Source of the DNA: Anarhynchus alexandrinus
Lineage: Eukaryota; Chordata; Aves; Charadriiformes; Charadriidae
DNA length: 64,000 nucleotides
NCBI GenBank assembly: GCA_008711295.1
Contig: VUYV01000519.1
Location: 248,001-312,000, forward strand
Reading direction: 5' to 3'
Notes under the pieces: generated by a model
Database searches by the model: none
Told to the model about the DNA's origin: nothing
Seen by the model: the letters and a program-made list of their open reading frames with translations, nothing else
Made by a program: the position numbers and the translations under genes
In this document: piece by piece, positions 35,585 through 48,400 of the stretch
Layout: each line of letters starts with the position of its first letter
Numbering within the stretch: the first letter of the stretch is position 1

Positions 35585-37324
35585 TTGAAGGAGCTCTAAC
35601 ATCTGATACAAGCATTCTCGAGGAATCATTGCGTTTCTGCTTAAGATACAGCCTTTTAGAAAATACAAGATGTAGCTTTTTTCAGGAAATACACATTGAT
35701 AAAAAGCCAAAGCACTGTGAAAGATTTTAAAAATAAATAAAGAAAATCAGATACAGGAGATAAGTACTTACCAGTGTTACTGACCTCTTTCCATCCTACT
35801 GTCATGGAATAAGACTAAGCAAATGCAACCCAGTCTGTGAGCCAGAATGAACAGCTTCTAATTTTCACTTCAACCTCGAAATCAAGAGTACTGAATAGAG
35901 AAAGGTGACGGATCTGCTGTTTTATATTATGATGAAATGAAAGCTCTTAGCACAGATCTGAGTAGAACTGCTTTTTTTTATACTACATTAGGCTGCTAAT
36001 TTGAGGAAAGTGAAAGGCTTTGTTTTACTGTCTTTTATCTGTTCTCTTTGCTACCCCCACAATTTCATTTGCATTTAAAATTATTCTTATGTCTCCACTG
36101 CACTCCAAGGTATGGAGCATTTTCTAATCACGATGAATGTTCAGTGTGGTTTTTGTGCAATGCCACTTTTATTCTGAGCCAGAAACATGGTGAGTAATTA
36201 TAATTGCCAGCTATTTTCTAGAATGAAATACAGAGTGGTTGTCTGATGCAGTTTCTGATTTTTCCTCCATTTAGCAGTACATTGCAACAAACTACTCAGT
36301 CAAAGCATCAGTAAAAACATAAATCAAACAGCACAGTGTCATGGCATGATAGCTTAAACATGCATGCCCATAGACTGTGAAAGCAGAATATGTTTCTACT
36401 GAGATCTTTTCAATTATAATTTGCCTTTCCTGAGTTTGAAAGTGGGCTTAGATGGTTAATAAACTGAAATATAGCACAGTTATCTCTCGGTGGCTTCCAG
36501 TTCATCTAGTTTAGCATTATTGGAGCTGCACATGGTTCGGAATCTTGATGAAGCCAGGCACTAAGGACTGACAAGGGCCATGCTATTAATTTGCATGGTC
36601 ATCCCTCACAAGAGGGCCAGGACCCTGCTTCTTCCAGCAGGTCTTAGTGTAGTTCCCCACAGTCTGATTTTGGAAGAGAATCAGAAATTGAAGGCAGCAG
36701 TGATAAGGTGATCCTTTGATAAATTTAGACTCAGAAGTTCTGACCGAGAGAAGTGTCAGGAAGCAATCAGGCTTAGTCTTCCCGTATATGCAGATACTCT
36801 GCTCAAAAGATCAGGTATAAACTCCCTCTGAAATCCATTGCCACCAAACATTACTGGTGCTCAAAACAGTGGGTTCTGAAAGGTTAGATTTTCATTTCAG
36901 TATCAGAAAACTCTGTATCAAGTAGCATAGGATTTTTCTGGCTTTTAAGAAGAAACCCAAGAAGATAAATAAACCCTCAGAGTACAGATTTTTTTGGTGT
37001 AGGTTAGAAAGTAAGAATCCCCTGTGAGCAGATTACTCCATGGGTTTCCACCGTTAAGATTTCTTACATGCTTCTTCAAAGCACCCAGACAGTATCAAAG
37101 ATAAAGATGAGCTATATGAACTCCAGGTAGAATCTGGTATGGCTGTTCCTACACTGGCACCCCACTAAATATGGTTGGATTGAGTAGGCGTCTCACAGTG
37201 CCACCTTAGTGGTGGATCTGGCTTGTGCAAACTGTGTTCCTGTTTTCAGAGGTGTGACAAACATTTTCATTCCTAAACACAAATTAAAGCAAAAACAAGT
37301 GGCAAGAACACTGCAAGCCGCCTT

Positions 37325-37373
37325 CTTTGCATTTTGGAGAATTGCTAGCACCTTCCTCTTTGCATTTTGGAGA
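37325..37373. repeat. Short direct repeat, 33-bp period
   Basis: CTTTGCATTTTGGAGA occurs exactly at 37325-37340 and again at 37358-37373, each shortly after a CCTTC. This is a local tandem duplication with a diverged spacer. No function is evident. Confidence 0.85.
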
Positions 37374-40300
37374 GTTTGTATTTGCCATGATGACTACTGA
37401 ACAACAGGTCTTTCCGAGCTGTCCTCTGATAATTGTCAGATCATTAACTTATCGACCAGGGACCAGTTGCTTGTTTAGCCCAACTGATTTTCTTCCACAG
37501 AGAACCAGAAAAAAAGAAGAAAGGCTGGCAACACAGAGACACAGAAGGAAAAATGGAAGACAGAAGAACACTATCCTTCACTCTCTACAAGGATCATATC
37601 CTGCTTGCTTGCAAGCAATATGGAATCCTTTTTTTCAAGGGGTGCTGGATCTCCCAGTCAGAATGAGGCTGAAAAAAATGCAACATTGCATGCTGGAGAA
37701 TGTTTTATAGCACCTGTCCTTTAGCCTTTGGTGTGTCCTTCTGATCCTCTTTGCCATCACCCTTTCAATCTGCATTGTCATCTTCCACCCTGACTGACAA
37801 GCGTAGTCATTGAAATCACCAGCAGCCTCTCTCCTGACCATTGCAAGATCATTCATCTTGATACCTTCATCCATCTCAGGGATTTACAGTTCACTTTAAA
37901 TTATAGTGCAGCAGTTCTGACAGCTGCTAAGAGCTCTCTCTGACTAGGGGGTACTTAGCAACAAGAAAGATAACAGTGCCTTTATATTTATATGCTTCTG
38001 TGGCATTCATCACTATGAGGGAAATCCTTGCCTGCCTGGTTACAAAGTCTTTAGGATGGTAGTGTGGGCTCAGATTTGACCTGCAGTCCAGAGAGAGCTC
38101 TACCCTCAGAAAGGGAAATCCATTACCTCCACTTCAGTTGAAAAGCCTACGTGTCTAGAAAAATGTTCAGGTTAAACTGATCTGTTTTGAGTTCAGTATG
38201 ATCCCCAGATCAGGCTTCACACATCCTCGAGGCTCACTCTGAAAGTTTTGCACAGCTCTTGAGCTAGTGCACTGTGTGTTGAGATGTGTACTCTGACTTG
38301 GTTCCCAAAGAACAGCAGAGCACCTCAGGGGGCAGGACAGGGAAGGACAGCAGTAGCCAGAACCAGAAATTGTACTCTCCAGCTCTCTGAACGCTTCCCC
38401 GTGCTCTATCAAGCCCTGAAGCCAAACTTGCAAACCCTCTGCTGTTGACTGGACATCTTATCAGCACAGATCCCTGTTCAGGATAACGGGTGCAATGGTT
38501 TTGTAACATACAGAGATAGCCACGGAGGACTAGACTGAGACCGAACTCTTTGTGAGCTAGACCATAAAACCAACCAACCGATCTCTGTTAAGGAAATACT
38601 TAGAAAAAAACCTGTCACGCTTTGGGAAAAATCAGAAGCTGGCTTTCCTCATCACGAGCTTAAGTAACCTACTGCATCACATTTGACTTTTTCCCAAATT
38701 AAAAAAAGAAAACCAACCAAAAAAAAAAAAAAAGCAAAAAACCAACCCTCAAGAGGAAAGTAATTGAACACTTGGCATTTAAAAGGAGTGAGTAGCCTTC
38801 TGGTTTTCTAACAGTCACATACATGGAGGCATAGGACTGGGTTTTTTTCCTACCCTGAACTCTCTATTGAGAACATAGCTGTTACTGTAATGACTCAGAG
38901 CTTTGGAAAAAAAAAAAAGTCTGCTGCTGACAAACACTAATATTAACCTGAAAGAAAGTGGGAGAGAGAATGTAATGTGTGACTGAAGAAGTGTAGGCAA
39001 GGTGATTATTACAGAGAGTTGTTTCCTGAGGGATACATTCAGAATAAAGGAAGAATATAAAAGTTTAAGCCCCTAAGCTGTGAAGAATGGGGTTTTTTTG
39101 AAATTATAATTATCAGTCTTGTGCTTAGATATATTAAAAAGAGAGGATTGCTAGCAAAATTAAGACACAAATATGTTCTCTATTTCTTATTTGTAATGCA
39201 AGACAAATATTATGATGCACACAACATACAATAAAACATAAAAATATTCAAATGAGGGTTACAGATGCTTTACAGTCATAGAGACTAACATTGATGCTTT
39301 CAGAAGTTTCTACAAATTTTGTACAACTCCATCTTGGGGTCCTCAGGCTGAAACCGTTTAGGAATTTTGAAAGAGTTGTGCAGAAGAAGAGGCACTCCCA
39401 GTGTAAAGGTATTTATTTTGGATGCTTCTGCCATAAAAATTACCAATATCCAGAAACTCTGACGAGACTGTAAAGGTAGCCCTGGCTCTTGAAATCATTG
39501 GAAGGTTTGGTTTGGGCTTTCATAGCATCAAGGTCATATTCTTGTTATTTAGCTCCGAAGCAAGAACTGCATGGATTCCAGTGCAGAAGAGATGAGCCTG
39601 AAAAGAGGCAGCTCCAGCATCCTGTGTCATGAACAAGAAGTTGAAGAAGTTGCTAGTTAAGAAAATCTTAAAAGTGCTGTCATGAAGAACAAAGGTTAGC
39701 TATCCTGCATAGAAAAAGTCTATTCTAAGATGATATATGGCAGTTTGATACGCCTTCGTTTGAGGGAGGAGAGGTTGAAGTCATAATTATATGATAAACA
39801 TATTACAGAAGAGAGGTTTTGGGAGAGCATGTATGTTAAAGCCTAATCCTTCCATCCTTATACAGGCAGAAATTCTTCTGCATTAATAGACCTTCGTCAT
39901 CCTCCTCAATTACATGACCAGATTGGTTTTTTTTTCTATAACAAACTACGCAGGAATGGAAGAAGAGGAACTTTCCCTAATTCATTACCAGGGGTGACTT
40001 GGTGGAAGTAGAGAAACGCAGAGCTAACTGTGGCAGGGGAAGTAGATAAACTAGTAGAATAGATCTTTGGGGTAAGCCTTCCTCCATTGCCCCACCAGCA
40101 CGCAGCAGTCGTGGCGGTGGAGGCATCCCTTTTGGCTTCCTACTCACTTTTCAAAGAATCCTGGCAAAGGAACTTTGAAAGGATTCAAAGGGGCAGCTGG
40201 AAATGACGACAGACAGACAACAAAATCATCCATCCTCTGTGCCTTCCTGAGACTGAGCATTCACCAGCTCTTGAGCTATCCCCTGCACAAGGGACAGTGC

Positions 40301-42178
40301 GACTGGCCAAAGATGTAATAGGGAATGCCTCTAATTTGCACTAACACAGGTACCAATGATCTCAGTCTTAACCTTCACTGAAAGAAAGGGAAAACCAGCA
40401 CAGGGAAACTGGAAACAAATGTATGCTTATGGTCTCCTGATAGGCTTTGAGAAGTTGCACTGATAGTGGATCATTCCTAAATCTGGTTTCAGTTGGTTGC
40501 TGGTTTAAATGGGATAAACAATTCTGAAGCAACTGAGTAGCTGGACATAAATACAGTAATGTGATTGCATTTGATAAAAATCTAGGAATTGCAATCTGGT
40601 TAGAACAAAATCAAATGACTTCTTGCCAACTCACTTTATGTAAAGCAAAGACGTAACTATGGAGTATTAATGAAGTTACAAGGTGTAGTCCTCAAACAAG
40701 ATTATGAGATTTAATATTCATAGAGCACCGCACATACATAGATAAATAATGCATATGAATGCCAGTCTCTGAATAATTTACATAAAAGTCAATCTCCTTT
40801 CCTGTTTCTACATTGTGCTATCCTCTAAAAACTGCAACAACTCCTAATACAGTTTTCAGAAGTGTTTGGCCTGTGGTTTTTTTTTGATTAACTTCCCCAG
40901 GAAGAGAAATCAACAACGAGACACCTCAGGTATTTCTGGACACACATTACTGTACCTCACTACTGGAGTTATTCCAAAGTTTGCTTTTATCTTTAACTTA
41001 GTTTAGACACGCGTTTTTTTATGCGCACAAGTTGGATATTTTTCTGCATTTCAAATATGTAAGCATATGCAACTACATATTGCTGTGCTTTCCATACTTT
41101 ATCGAAGGATTTGATCCTGCATAATGCAGGTCTATGCAATGTCAAAAATGACGAGCAAGATAACAAGCCAGAAGAACCTAATTCTCTCTTAATGATAGTG
41201 AGAGTGTAGAGCTGTCAAGTTACTTTGCCTGGTAGCAAAAGTATGGCCTAAAAGAGGAATCTGTATTGCAGCTACGTGTTCCATTAGCATGATGGGGGCT
41301 ACACTACTTCTCGTGTCTCCTCAGACATGCCTGCGTTCTGCCCACGTCCTCCTCCTTTTTCACCATACACTGCGGGCTCAGGAGAGTACTTCAAACTCTG
41401 CATGTTGCTGATGATTTCAAAGAATTTCTGCTTGCCTTTGAGCAAAACCCCTTTGTACCTTCAGTAGGAATTTGTAGGACTAACACCAAATTTGCATTCC
41501 ACCATGGAACAGCTAATGCAGATCCTCTCCTCCAGTTTCTTCAGCATGACAGAAGATCAGGTCTTTTAACACCACCAGACTGGAGATGGTTTCTAAAAAA
41601 CCACCGTCAGCCAAGGACAGCTCCAGTGTTTTATGTGGGTTGCACTTAATTTTCAGTCAACCCCATTAAGAAGAAAAATACTGCATTTATTCTGTTGCCC
41701 AAGTTTCACTAATTATTAGAGACACTACAGTCATATTCGTGAGGTGTATCCCCATGAACTGTCAGAACAGCATGTACAGGCAGACTGCAAATAATTGCCC
41801 TGACAAATGACATTTCACAGTCTATGGGTGGTCTTCTCAAAATAACATTCAATGTTTACTCTGTGCCCCCCAGGCTGATAAGTAATTTTAATAAAACATT
41901 GTCTTTGGGAGAATGAAGGAAAAAGGCACTTGTGACACAGCCTAGAAGTTAGATTTTTAAAATAAAATTTCACTTCACGGGTGCTTGTTTAAAAACTTAC
42001 TAAAAATCAATGGAAAGTCCAGTGAATTTAGTAAGTAAGTAAGTACAGTGCCTCAGTTTCATTCCTTATGGAGCGGATCCTTCTCGTATGGACTACTTCA
42101 GAAATGCTGAAAGTTATAACACTAAGGCTCCTGATTAATTCTCATTTGCATATTGTGCAGTAGTAATTTCTGAGCCAT

Positions 42179-42600
42179 TTACATTTTTTTAGTTAGTAAA
42201 ACCAGCAAGTGTCCCTTGTGTGGCACACATACCATCCACACAAAATTTCCAGGGATCCGAATGCCAGCAAACCGCACTGCTGGCCTCCTATTCCTGGTCA
42301 CGCTTGGCATGAATGATAGTTTTAACGTCAGATGGCTGTAGGCTTTGATCACGTGCTGAGACACACGACTCACACCTTTGACTTTTGACTCGACCTCGCT
42401 TTTTGACGTGATTGCGTGGGAGCTCATAGCGTAACTATAAATCCAGAGCTTACTCTCTGTTGATTTCCAATATTCAAGCCAAGTGATGTTAAGGTGAAGA
42501 AACAGAAAAGCCCCATCTGACAACCAGGTCTCACCAGTTCTGTTGTAATTGGGGTGTGCACAGCAGTAATTGCGGGACATGGTTTTCCTTGGGTTACTAC
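42179..42600 (-). other. CpG-bearing open stretch, uncertain
   Basis: The minus strand is open for 133 codons from ATG to a stop. The region has more CpG than its surroundings (for example GACCTCGCTTTTTGACGTGA near 42392). The predicted product has no recognisable domain. A CRE-like TGACGTGA lies at 42405-42412. It could be a regulatory element, a noncoding exon or chance. There is no convincing flanking splice pair. Confidence 0.2.
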
Positions 42601-45600
42601 TGCAGCAGAATTACAGATACTGCTCAGGAGGAGGGGTTGCGGTGATAGCTCCCGTGTTGCACAACAGAAGAAAATGTGAAGCTCAGAGCCGCTTTGGAAT
42701 TACAGCCCTGAAGCTACAAAGATGCGTGTTTTGTAGAGGTCAGTGTCTCTGCAGAGAGGTGAAGGTGATGCCGGGTCTGTTAATGTAGCCCCACTGCATT
42801 TTTTTGAGAAATATGACTTTAATATTTCCCCCTCCCCTATAAAAGACTCCCAGGGTAATAATAACAATAAAAAACCCTCCCCCCAATGTTTTCTTTTTAA
42901 ACACATCAAGCATCAGAAAAGCTGTCATTTCAGACCAACTTCTGCCCATCCCTATGGCAACTAATGGAAGCATTTAATACTATATATACAAAATGTAATT
43001 TGCTCCCCCGCCATCTCTAGTTATACTCTTCTTTTTATGCTAAAATTGCTCTGTGACGCCTACAATGTTTGGAAAATGCTTCTGAAATGACATGCATCAG
43101 AGGTTCAACGTCACTGAAAAAGGCTCAAGTGACCAATTAAAAAATATTGATTTTGGAAAAGCAGTTGAAGAAATTAGCAAAGGCCAAAAATATCTTGTCT
43201 GAACGGTCATATTGTTAGTCTTGGAATGCCCAGTATTAAAACTGTCTTCAGAAAAGAAGGGGGGAGAGGAGAAATAAGGCACTGACGATCAAACCAGCAG
43301 AATGACAGTATTTAATATCTTTGCAGGCTGCAATAAGTGGTCCCTGTCACAGAAAGAACTTTAAAAGCTGCGAAGCAGTCTCTGGAAATCCTTCCTTTGC
43401 CTAGCCTCTTATAACTTTAGAAGTTGCTGAAAGTCAGCTTGAATTCAGGGCTTAAAATATTAAAATAAAAATAATGAAAATATAAAAGTAATACGGATTT
43501 TTTAATCTCCTTTTCAGAAAGGAGAGATATAGAGTATTCATTGCTTACAGCTCTGTGTTATGAAGCTTCTGTAACAGAAAACACACAGTTATTATTTGGC
43601 TGTCCAGATCATCTACTTTGCTGTTCTCTATTCCTTACATCTTTTATCTATACCTGTTCCAAACAGAGCTAAGTACCACACAGTAAAAAGCATTATTAAG
43701 TACAAGCATACTAGGACATAACTTATTTCTGTTATCCCCTTTGAAGTGGTCAAACACGCACAAAAAGCATCTCAGTTTCGTTAGGCCAGATTTAAAGAAA
43801 TATATAAAGATATTTTTATAGTATGTAAACATATAAATCCACATATATGTTTATATATATATAAACAAATAAGACAAGCAAGAAGAGAGCTATTGTGTGA
43901 TAATACACCACCTTTGTCATTTTTATAACTGTAATAGAAACTCCCAGGTTATCAGAATGTCTCCCAGGTATCTCCAGCAGAGATTTCAAGTGTGAAAGGG
44001 GGTCCACTTCATTAAACTCGAGAGAGAGTAGCTCTGCCATTGCCTGAATTTAGAGTATGGTGATCTGCAAACAAGAGGTCTTGTAACAATCACCAGTCAG
44101 CAAAGACAGGTATCGCTTACAAACTAGGCTGCGTACCTTTATAGTAGGCTTAGAGAAAACATGAAAAGTTATGCAGAATTTTGCGCCTCTTAGGGATGTC
44201 CAGCACAGGCAAGAAGGAGAGAAATACCAACTGACTGAGGAGAGCGTTTTCTCTACACTATTTCTTTTGGGGTATACAAAGGAAACTCAGCTTCTGCAGC
44301 AGAGGTGAGTAGGCACAGTGCCACTGCAATGGTGACTGAAGCCAGACAGTGCCAGCTGCTTCCTCTAAATCGTTTTTCATGCACCTTCCTTGTGCTAGTC
44401 CTCTACAGGCATAGACCATTGGCAAATACCTATAGCCTCCTAACATGGTTCAATGAGATGAAAGTCTAACCAGGTACCTTTCCAGCAAAGGAACCACGTA
44501 GAAAACTAAAGTTAAGAAGAACTGACCATGACTTTGCAAGGTCCATCCCTGAAACACTGTCTATCTGGAACTACAAGTGGTGGGTAGATGGAAATAACAA
44601 TGTCCCAAAAAGGAGCAGGACAGAGTCTAGAGGAAGGGGGTGACAACTGCTCTATGGAGTGAATATTGTAGCATGCTATAAAACAGCTGGCTGTAACCCT
44701 GCAATATGGGGTGTTTCACGTATTTGATATTTGGTTTGTATTTTTGGCTTGTGTAGGTACAGGAGTATAAGCAGCTCAATCCAAGCTGTGTAATGCACAC
44801 AGATAAAACTGGTTGCTATTTAAATCAGGTCCTAAACTGAAATTCACTGATTAAGACAAGGATTTGGTATTGAAGATGCTTTACTATTAGGATAAAAAGG
44901 GCTTCTGCCAGTAAGCCATGTAAGAAACACACTTTATCACAGAGTTCTGTGAACAATTTCCCACAAAATCATCCAGCAACAGATTTCTCATTAGGGCTGG
45001 ACCAGGGATACAACTGGAGCTCTAACTGGGCCACCACCCCTCCTCCTGCTCCAGGTTCTCACACCTGAGGAGGTACTTTAGCTGGGAAGCTCTTCTCCCT
45101 GAGCTCTGTATGTAGTCAGCAGCCAAAAAAAAACCAATTACCCCAGAGCCCCAGCGGTTACTTGAGAGTAATTCTTCCTCACTTTCCTCACTGTTTTTAT
45201 GAAGAGCCTACAGAAATAAGCTCTCTGTGAAAATCCTCCTTTTCCCCCTTCAAGCCCAAAGGGGCTCTTTGCTTGTTCCTGTGGTGGCTCAACATCCACA
45301 GCTCATGGGGAGGCTTCAGTGGGTCTCATAACAAATGAGAATGAATTGTCTGGCTGTAGAAATAAGGGAGAATGCACTGTACTTGGTTTAGCTTGTAAAT
45401 GGGGTATGGTGTATGACTAAATTAAAGTGTCTCTAACCGAAGGGACTAGTCGGACAGTATCTATACCAGCTCTGTATTGTATACGACAGGCTCCTTTAGC
45501 CAAATGCTGGCACTACTGAAATCAAGCTGTGTTTTACACCCATCTTCTGCAAGCCCACCGTTTGACCCCATGTGAACAGTGCACATTGGGAAACATTAGC

Positions 45601-45896
45601 ATTTTTTAGTTATGTGAACTTTCACTACTAGGCTGCAATTTTCCTCTCAATGCCTGAAGCCTATGAAAAAAGGCAATTTGCTGGAAACAATTGTAAAAGC
45701 CTGAGGAGGTAAGGACTGGAACACACAAATAGTATGTGTTTAATAAGAGAGAGATGTAGCATGCTCTCCAGGAAAAGGATTATTGGAGAAGGAAAAAGTC
45801 TTTGAAGGCAGTACATAATACAGAGCTGCAGTCTAAATGACAAACAGCATAGTGTGATAGATCAATAAAAGGACAGCAAACAACAACAAAAGCACA
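42601..45896. other. Intron-like noncoding DNA
   Basis: No exon recognised. An AT-dinucleotide-rich patch is listed separately. A CATGCTATAAAACAGCTG sequence (TATA-like with adjacent E-box) near 44672 has no other promoter support. Confidence 0.45.
43795..43866. repeat. AT-rich low-complexity patch
   Basis: Imperfect (AT)n sequence, able to form short hairpins. Confidence 0.8.
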
Positions 45897-46175
45897 GATT
45901 CACAGAAATACAAGACAGAAGGGGACCTCAAGAAATTATCTAATCCCTGTGCACCGAGGCAAAATTAACCTCACCAAGCTCATTCTTCACTGATGTTTCT
46001 CTAATCTACCCTCTAACACCTCCCTTGAAAGACAGCACAACCTCCCTGGTAGGCCTTTCTACTGTTACAATACCCTTAGGGTTATAATTTCTTTTCTTAA
46101 AATCTGCCAGTTTCTCTGCGTCAAATTGAACTTTCCCCCCCCTTTCTTCTGGTGCGTATCATGAATAACTGAGCA
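45897..46175 (-). mobile_element. Old CR1-type LINE remnant
   Basis: On the plus strand the sequence begins GATTCACAGAAATACAAGAC and runs through AAGGGGACCTCAAGAAATTA, a GCACCGAGGCAAAATTAACC region and ACAACCTCCCTGGTAGGCC. This order matches the reverse complement of the CR1 3' region shared by amniotes (an 'aatcatagaa ... gaagggacct ... tctagt ... gcactgaggcaggattaa ... caacctccctagg' layout). Substitutions and small gaps are many, so it is much older than the copy at 7610 and may predate modern birds. The element lies in minus orientation, the same as the PHACTR exon, with its 3' end at 45897. It has no coding capacity. Confidence 0.65.
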
Positions 46176-48222
46176 CGATGGTGTAACTAGAATGTCTTAC
46201 ATAGAAATAATGTATTCAGTTACTTTACTGATGGAAGAATTATAGTCCTCTGTAGGTGACTAGAAAGCCACCATGATATTCTGAAATGTGAGAACCTTTG
46301 AAGAACACAGTTGACCATCTTCTCCTTGATGAAGAATGCATTTGAGAAGCTCAAAATGAAATATTTGTCTAGCCCTTCAAGCACTCTGCTCTTCAAGCCC
46401 CTTTTGTCTTCTGCAAAGGCTTTTTTTACTAAGTTTTGTCACCTCAGAAAAGGATGCTGTTTAGTTAATTCATTTAATAATCTCTTGGACTTCCCAATTA
46501 TCTGGAGAATTGTAACAGAGCCAGATATTGTCATTATTGGTAGAAAAAAAAGCCTATTTGTCATTACGATTCCAATAAGATGTCCTTTCATTTTCACATC
46601 CACAACTTCTTTACTCTTACAACTCATATGTATTTCTGTAATAAATAAATTCCTGTCATCTAGTCCCAGACTTCTCACCATATTCTGTCTCTAAGGACTT
46701 GAATCACTACCACTTTGATTTATTCCTTTAAATCACATTCACCAACTGAAGTTGGACTAGGGCAATGGTGAGTCTGAGACTGAGCAGCTGATTCCAAAGT
46801 GAGAAGATAGAAGGGCTCCGAGATGACAGGCAATCACAGTGGAAAGACCCTCCCCCTCTCCTCCCCCAAAATGAGAATTTATTCAAGAGTAACCACAGTG
46901 CTGTATATTCAGATTGGGTTGGCTAATAAATACTCTGAGCAGGATAAAAGCTAAAACTTGCCACTCTCTTTTTCACTTGACTTGAGGTCCCCCCTTGCAA
47001 GGCAAAAGCAAATGCCGCTGCTCCCAAGAGCGGCAGCCACGAGCCGTTCTTCTGCCACAGTAGCTGGGCTTGTGTCTCTGCTGCCACTGGGGGAATTGGA
47101 GGGGCTGGGACAGCAACTGCTGCTTCTGAGAGGGACTGAACCTCCCTGGCAATAGCTGCTTGGCAAAGCAAACAGCCGGAACAGAGCTCTGGCAAAGAGT
47201 TCTGTAGCCACTGCTGTTGTACGGGCTCCCTTCCTCCCTGGCAGTCTGCTTCGCTATGAAACTCTGCCTTGCCTAAACCTACGGCTGGCTGCGAGAAGGA
47301 GCGTAATCATGGCCTGGGGTTGAGCAGATGATATATCCAAGACATAATGGACTGAATGGATTCCTTCTACTGTGATTAGAAGGGACAGGTCTATCCCAGC
47401 TGCGTTTTGTTCCTCAGTTCATTGCAGATCTGGATTTTGCTGAGAGATTTAGCTAAGCACTGTGTACGTCTGCTTTAAGCAATCTTCAGGAAATAAATCA
47501 TTTACAATTTATGCTATTCCACTACTATTCTTCTCCATAATTTGCTTTTTGGAGTCCCTAATGCCTGTAGTCATAGCTCAAAAGTCCCACTGTGGCAGGC
47601 AACAAAGAAATAATCCCTGCCTGAAAGAATTTACCATCTAAATATTTTCTCATTGAAATCAGTAGCAAAAGCTGCTGAGAGAAGGGCCTCTTTGCTCCAT
47701 GACAGAAAACAAGGGAATAACAAAGCGAGCACGAGGAAAGGACAGACCGTTACCATTAGTGGGGCACCAGGGCAGGCCTGCTCTGTCTTGCCATTGTTTT
47801 AACTCATGGGCAAAATACACAAGTGCTCCCTACTTTTCAGTAAGGTATAACCACATTGGATTTCTTCCTTAGGTGACCATGTGTCATTTTCCCCCCTTCC
47901 CAAGACTTCCTTCATTGATGCTGCTCTTCTGGGATTTTTTTTTTTTTACATTACATTTCATCATTTCTGCAAATTTTCAGTTTCTATTGCTCCTCCACGC
48001 ACAAAACCCCAACCATGTGAGATTCAGGACACTAACTTTTGATGATAAGAAGGGGCAAAAAGATACGTCAAGCCAAAGGCAAGCAGCATAAACAGCAGAG
48101 TGAGCTATTTCCTTCAGGACATAGCTGTTCTGGCTCCAGCACACAGAGTGGCACCCTAATTAGAGGCAGGACAGTTTCTCTCAAGTCTTGATCTTTGCCA
48201 CACATCAGCCTCTGCTTTAGAG
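46176..48222. other. Intron-like noncoding DNA
   Basis: No exon recognised. A G+C-richer patch at 46990-47290, with a few CpG, holds no identifiable feature. Confidence 0.45.
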
Positions 48223-48400
48223 CAGGGGTCGGCAGCTATACCATGGGTGCCAGACAGGGTATCTAAAAACATGCTACAAAGGGAGCAATGGCACTGAGGC
48301 ATCATTAGGAAGCAGCCATCATCAGCTTCTGGCTCCCGAACCAGCTGCTGCTAATGTGCTACACAGCATTTAAGTTTTGTGGGTTTCCAGTAGCACATAG
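48223..48400 (+). mobile_element. Possible hAT-type DNA transposon terminus
   Basis: CAGGGGTCGGCAG at 48223-48235 matches the terminal inverted repeat start of many amniote hAT/Charlie elements (CAGGGGTCGGCAA...). The following CCATGGGTGCCAGACAGG resembles the GGCACGCGTGCCA-type subterminal region of such elements. No matching inverted terminus (CTGCCGACCCCTG) or 8-bp target duplication was found downstream, so it would be a decayed single end. The right boundary is a guess. Confidence 0.4.

Larger units (their letters stand above)
29101..42178. other. Intron-like noncoding DNA
   Basis: No exon recognised. The longest open stretch (33239-33763, minus strand, 174 codons) has no recognisable domain and no clear splice context. 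A partial CTCF-like core (CGCCAGGGGGCTG, 31391-31403) and poly-A-rich patches at 38700-38740 are present. Short repeats at 35565 and 37325 are listed separately. Confidence 0.5.

Noticed and set aside
38326..38338. CTCF-like CTCAGGGGGCAGG
   Set aside because: Several mismatches in the 5' part of the core, so much weaker than the site at 28042.
41605..41624. RE1-like sequence with GGACAGCTCC
   Set aside because: The right half has one mismatch, the left half is incomplete and the spacing is shorter than canonical.
44675..44690. TATA-like ATAAAA next to an E-box CAGCTG
   Set aside because: No CpG enrichment, exon or donor follows it.
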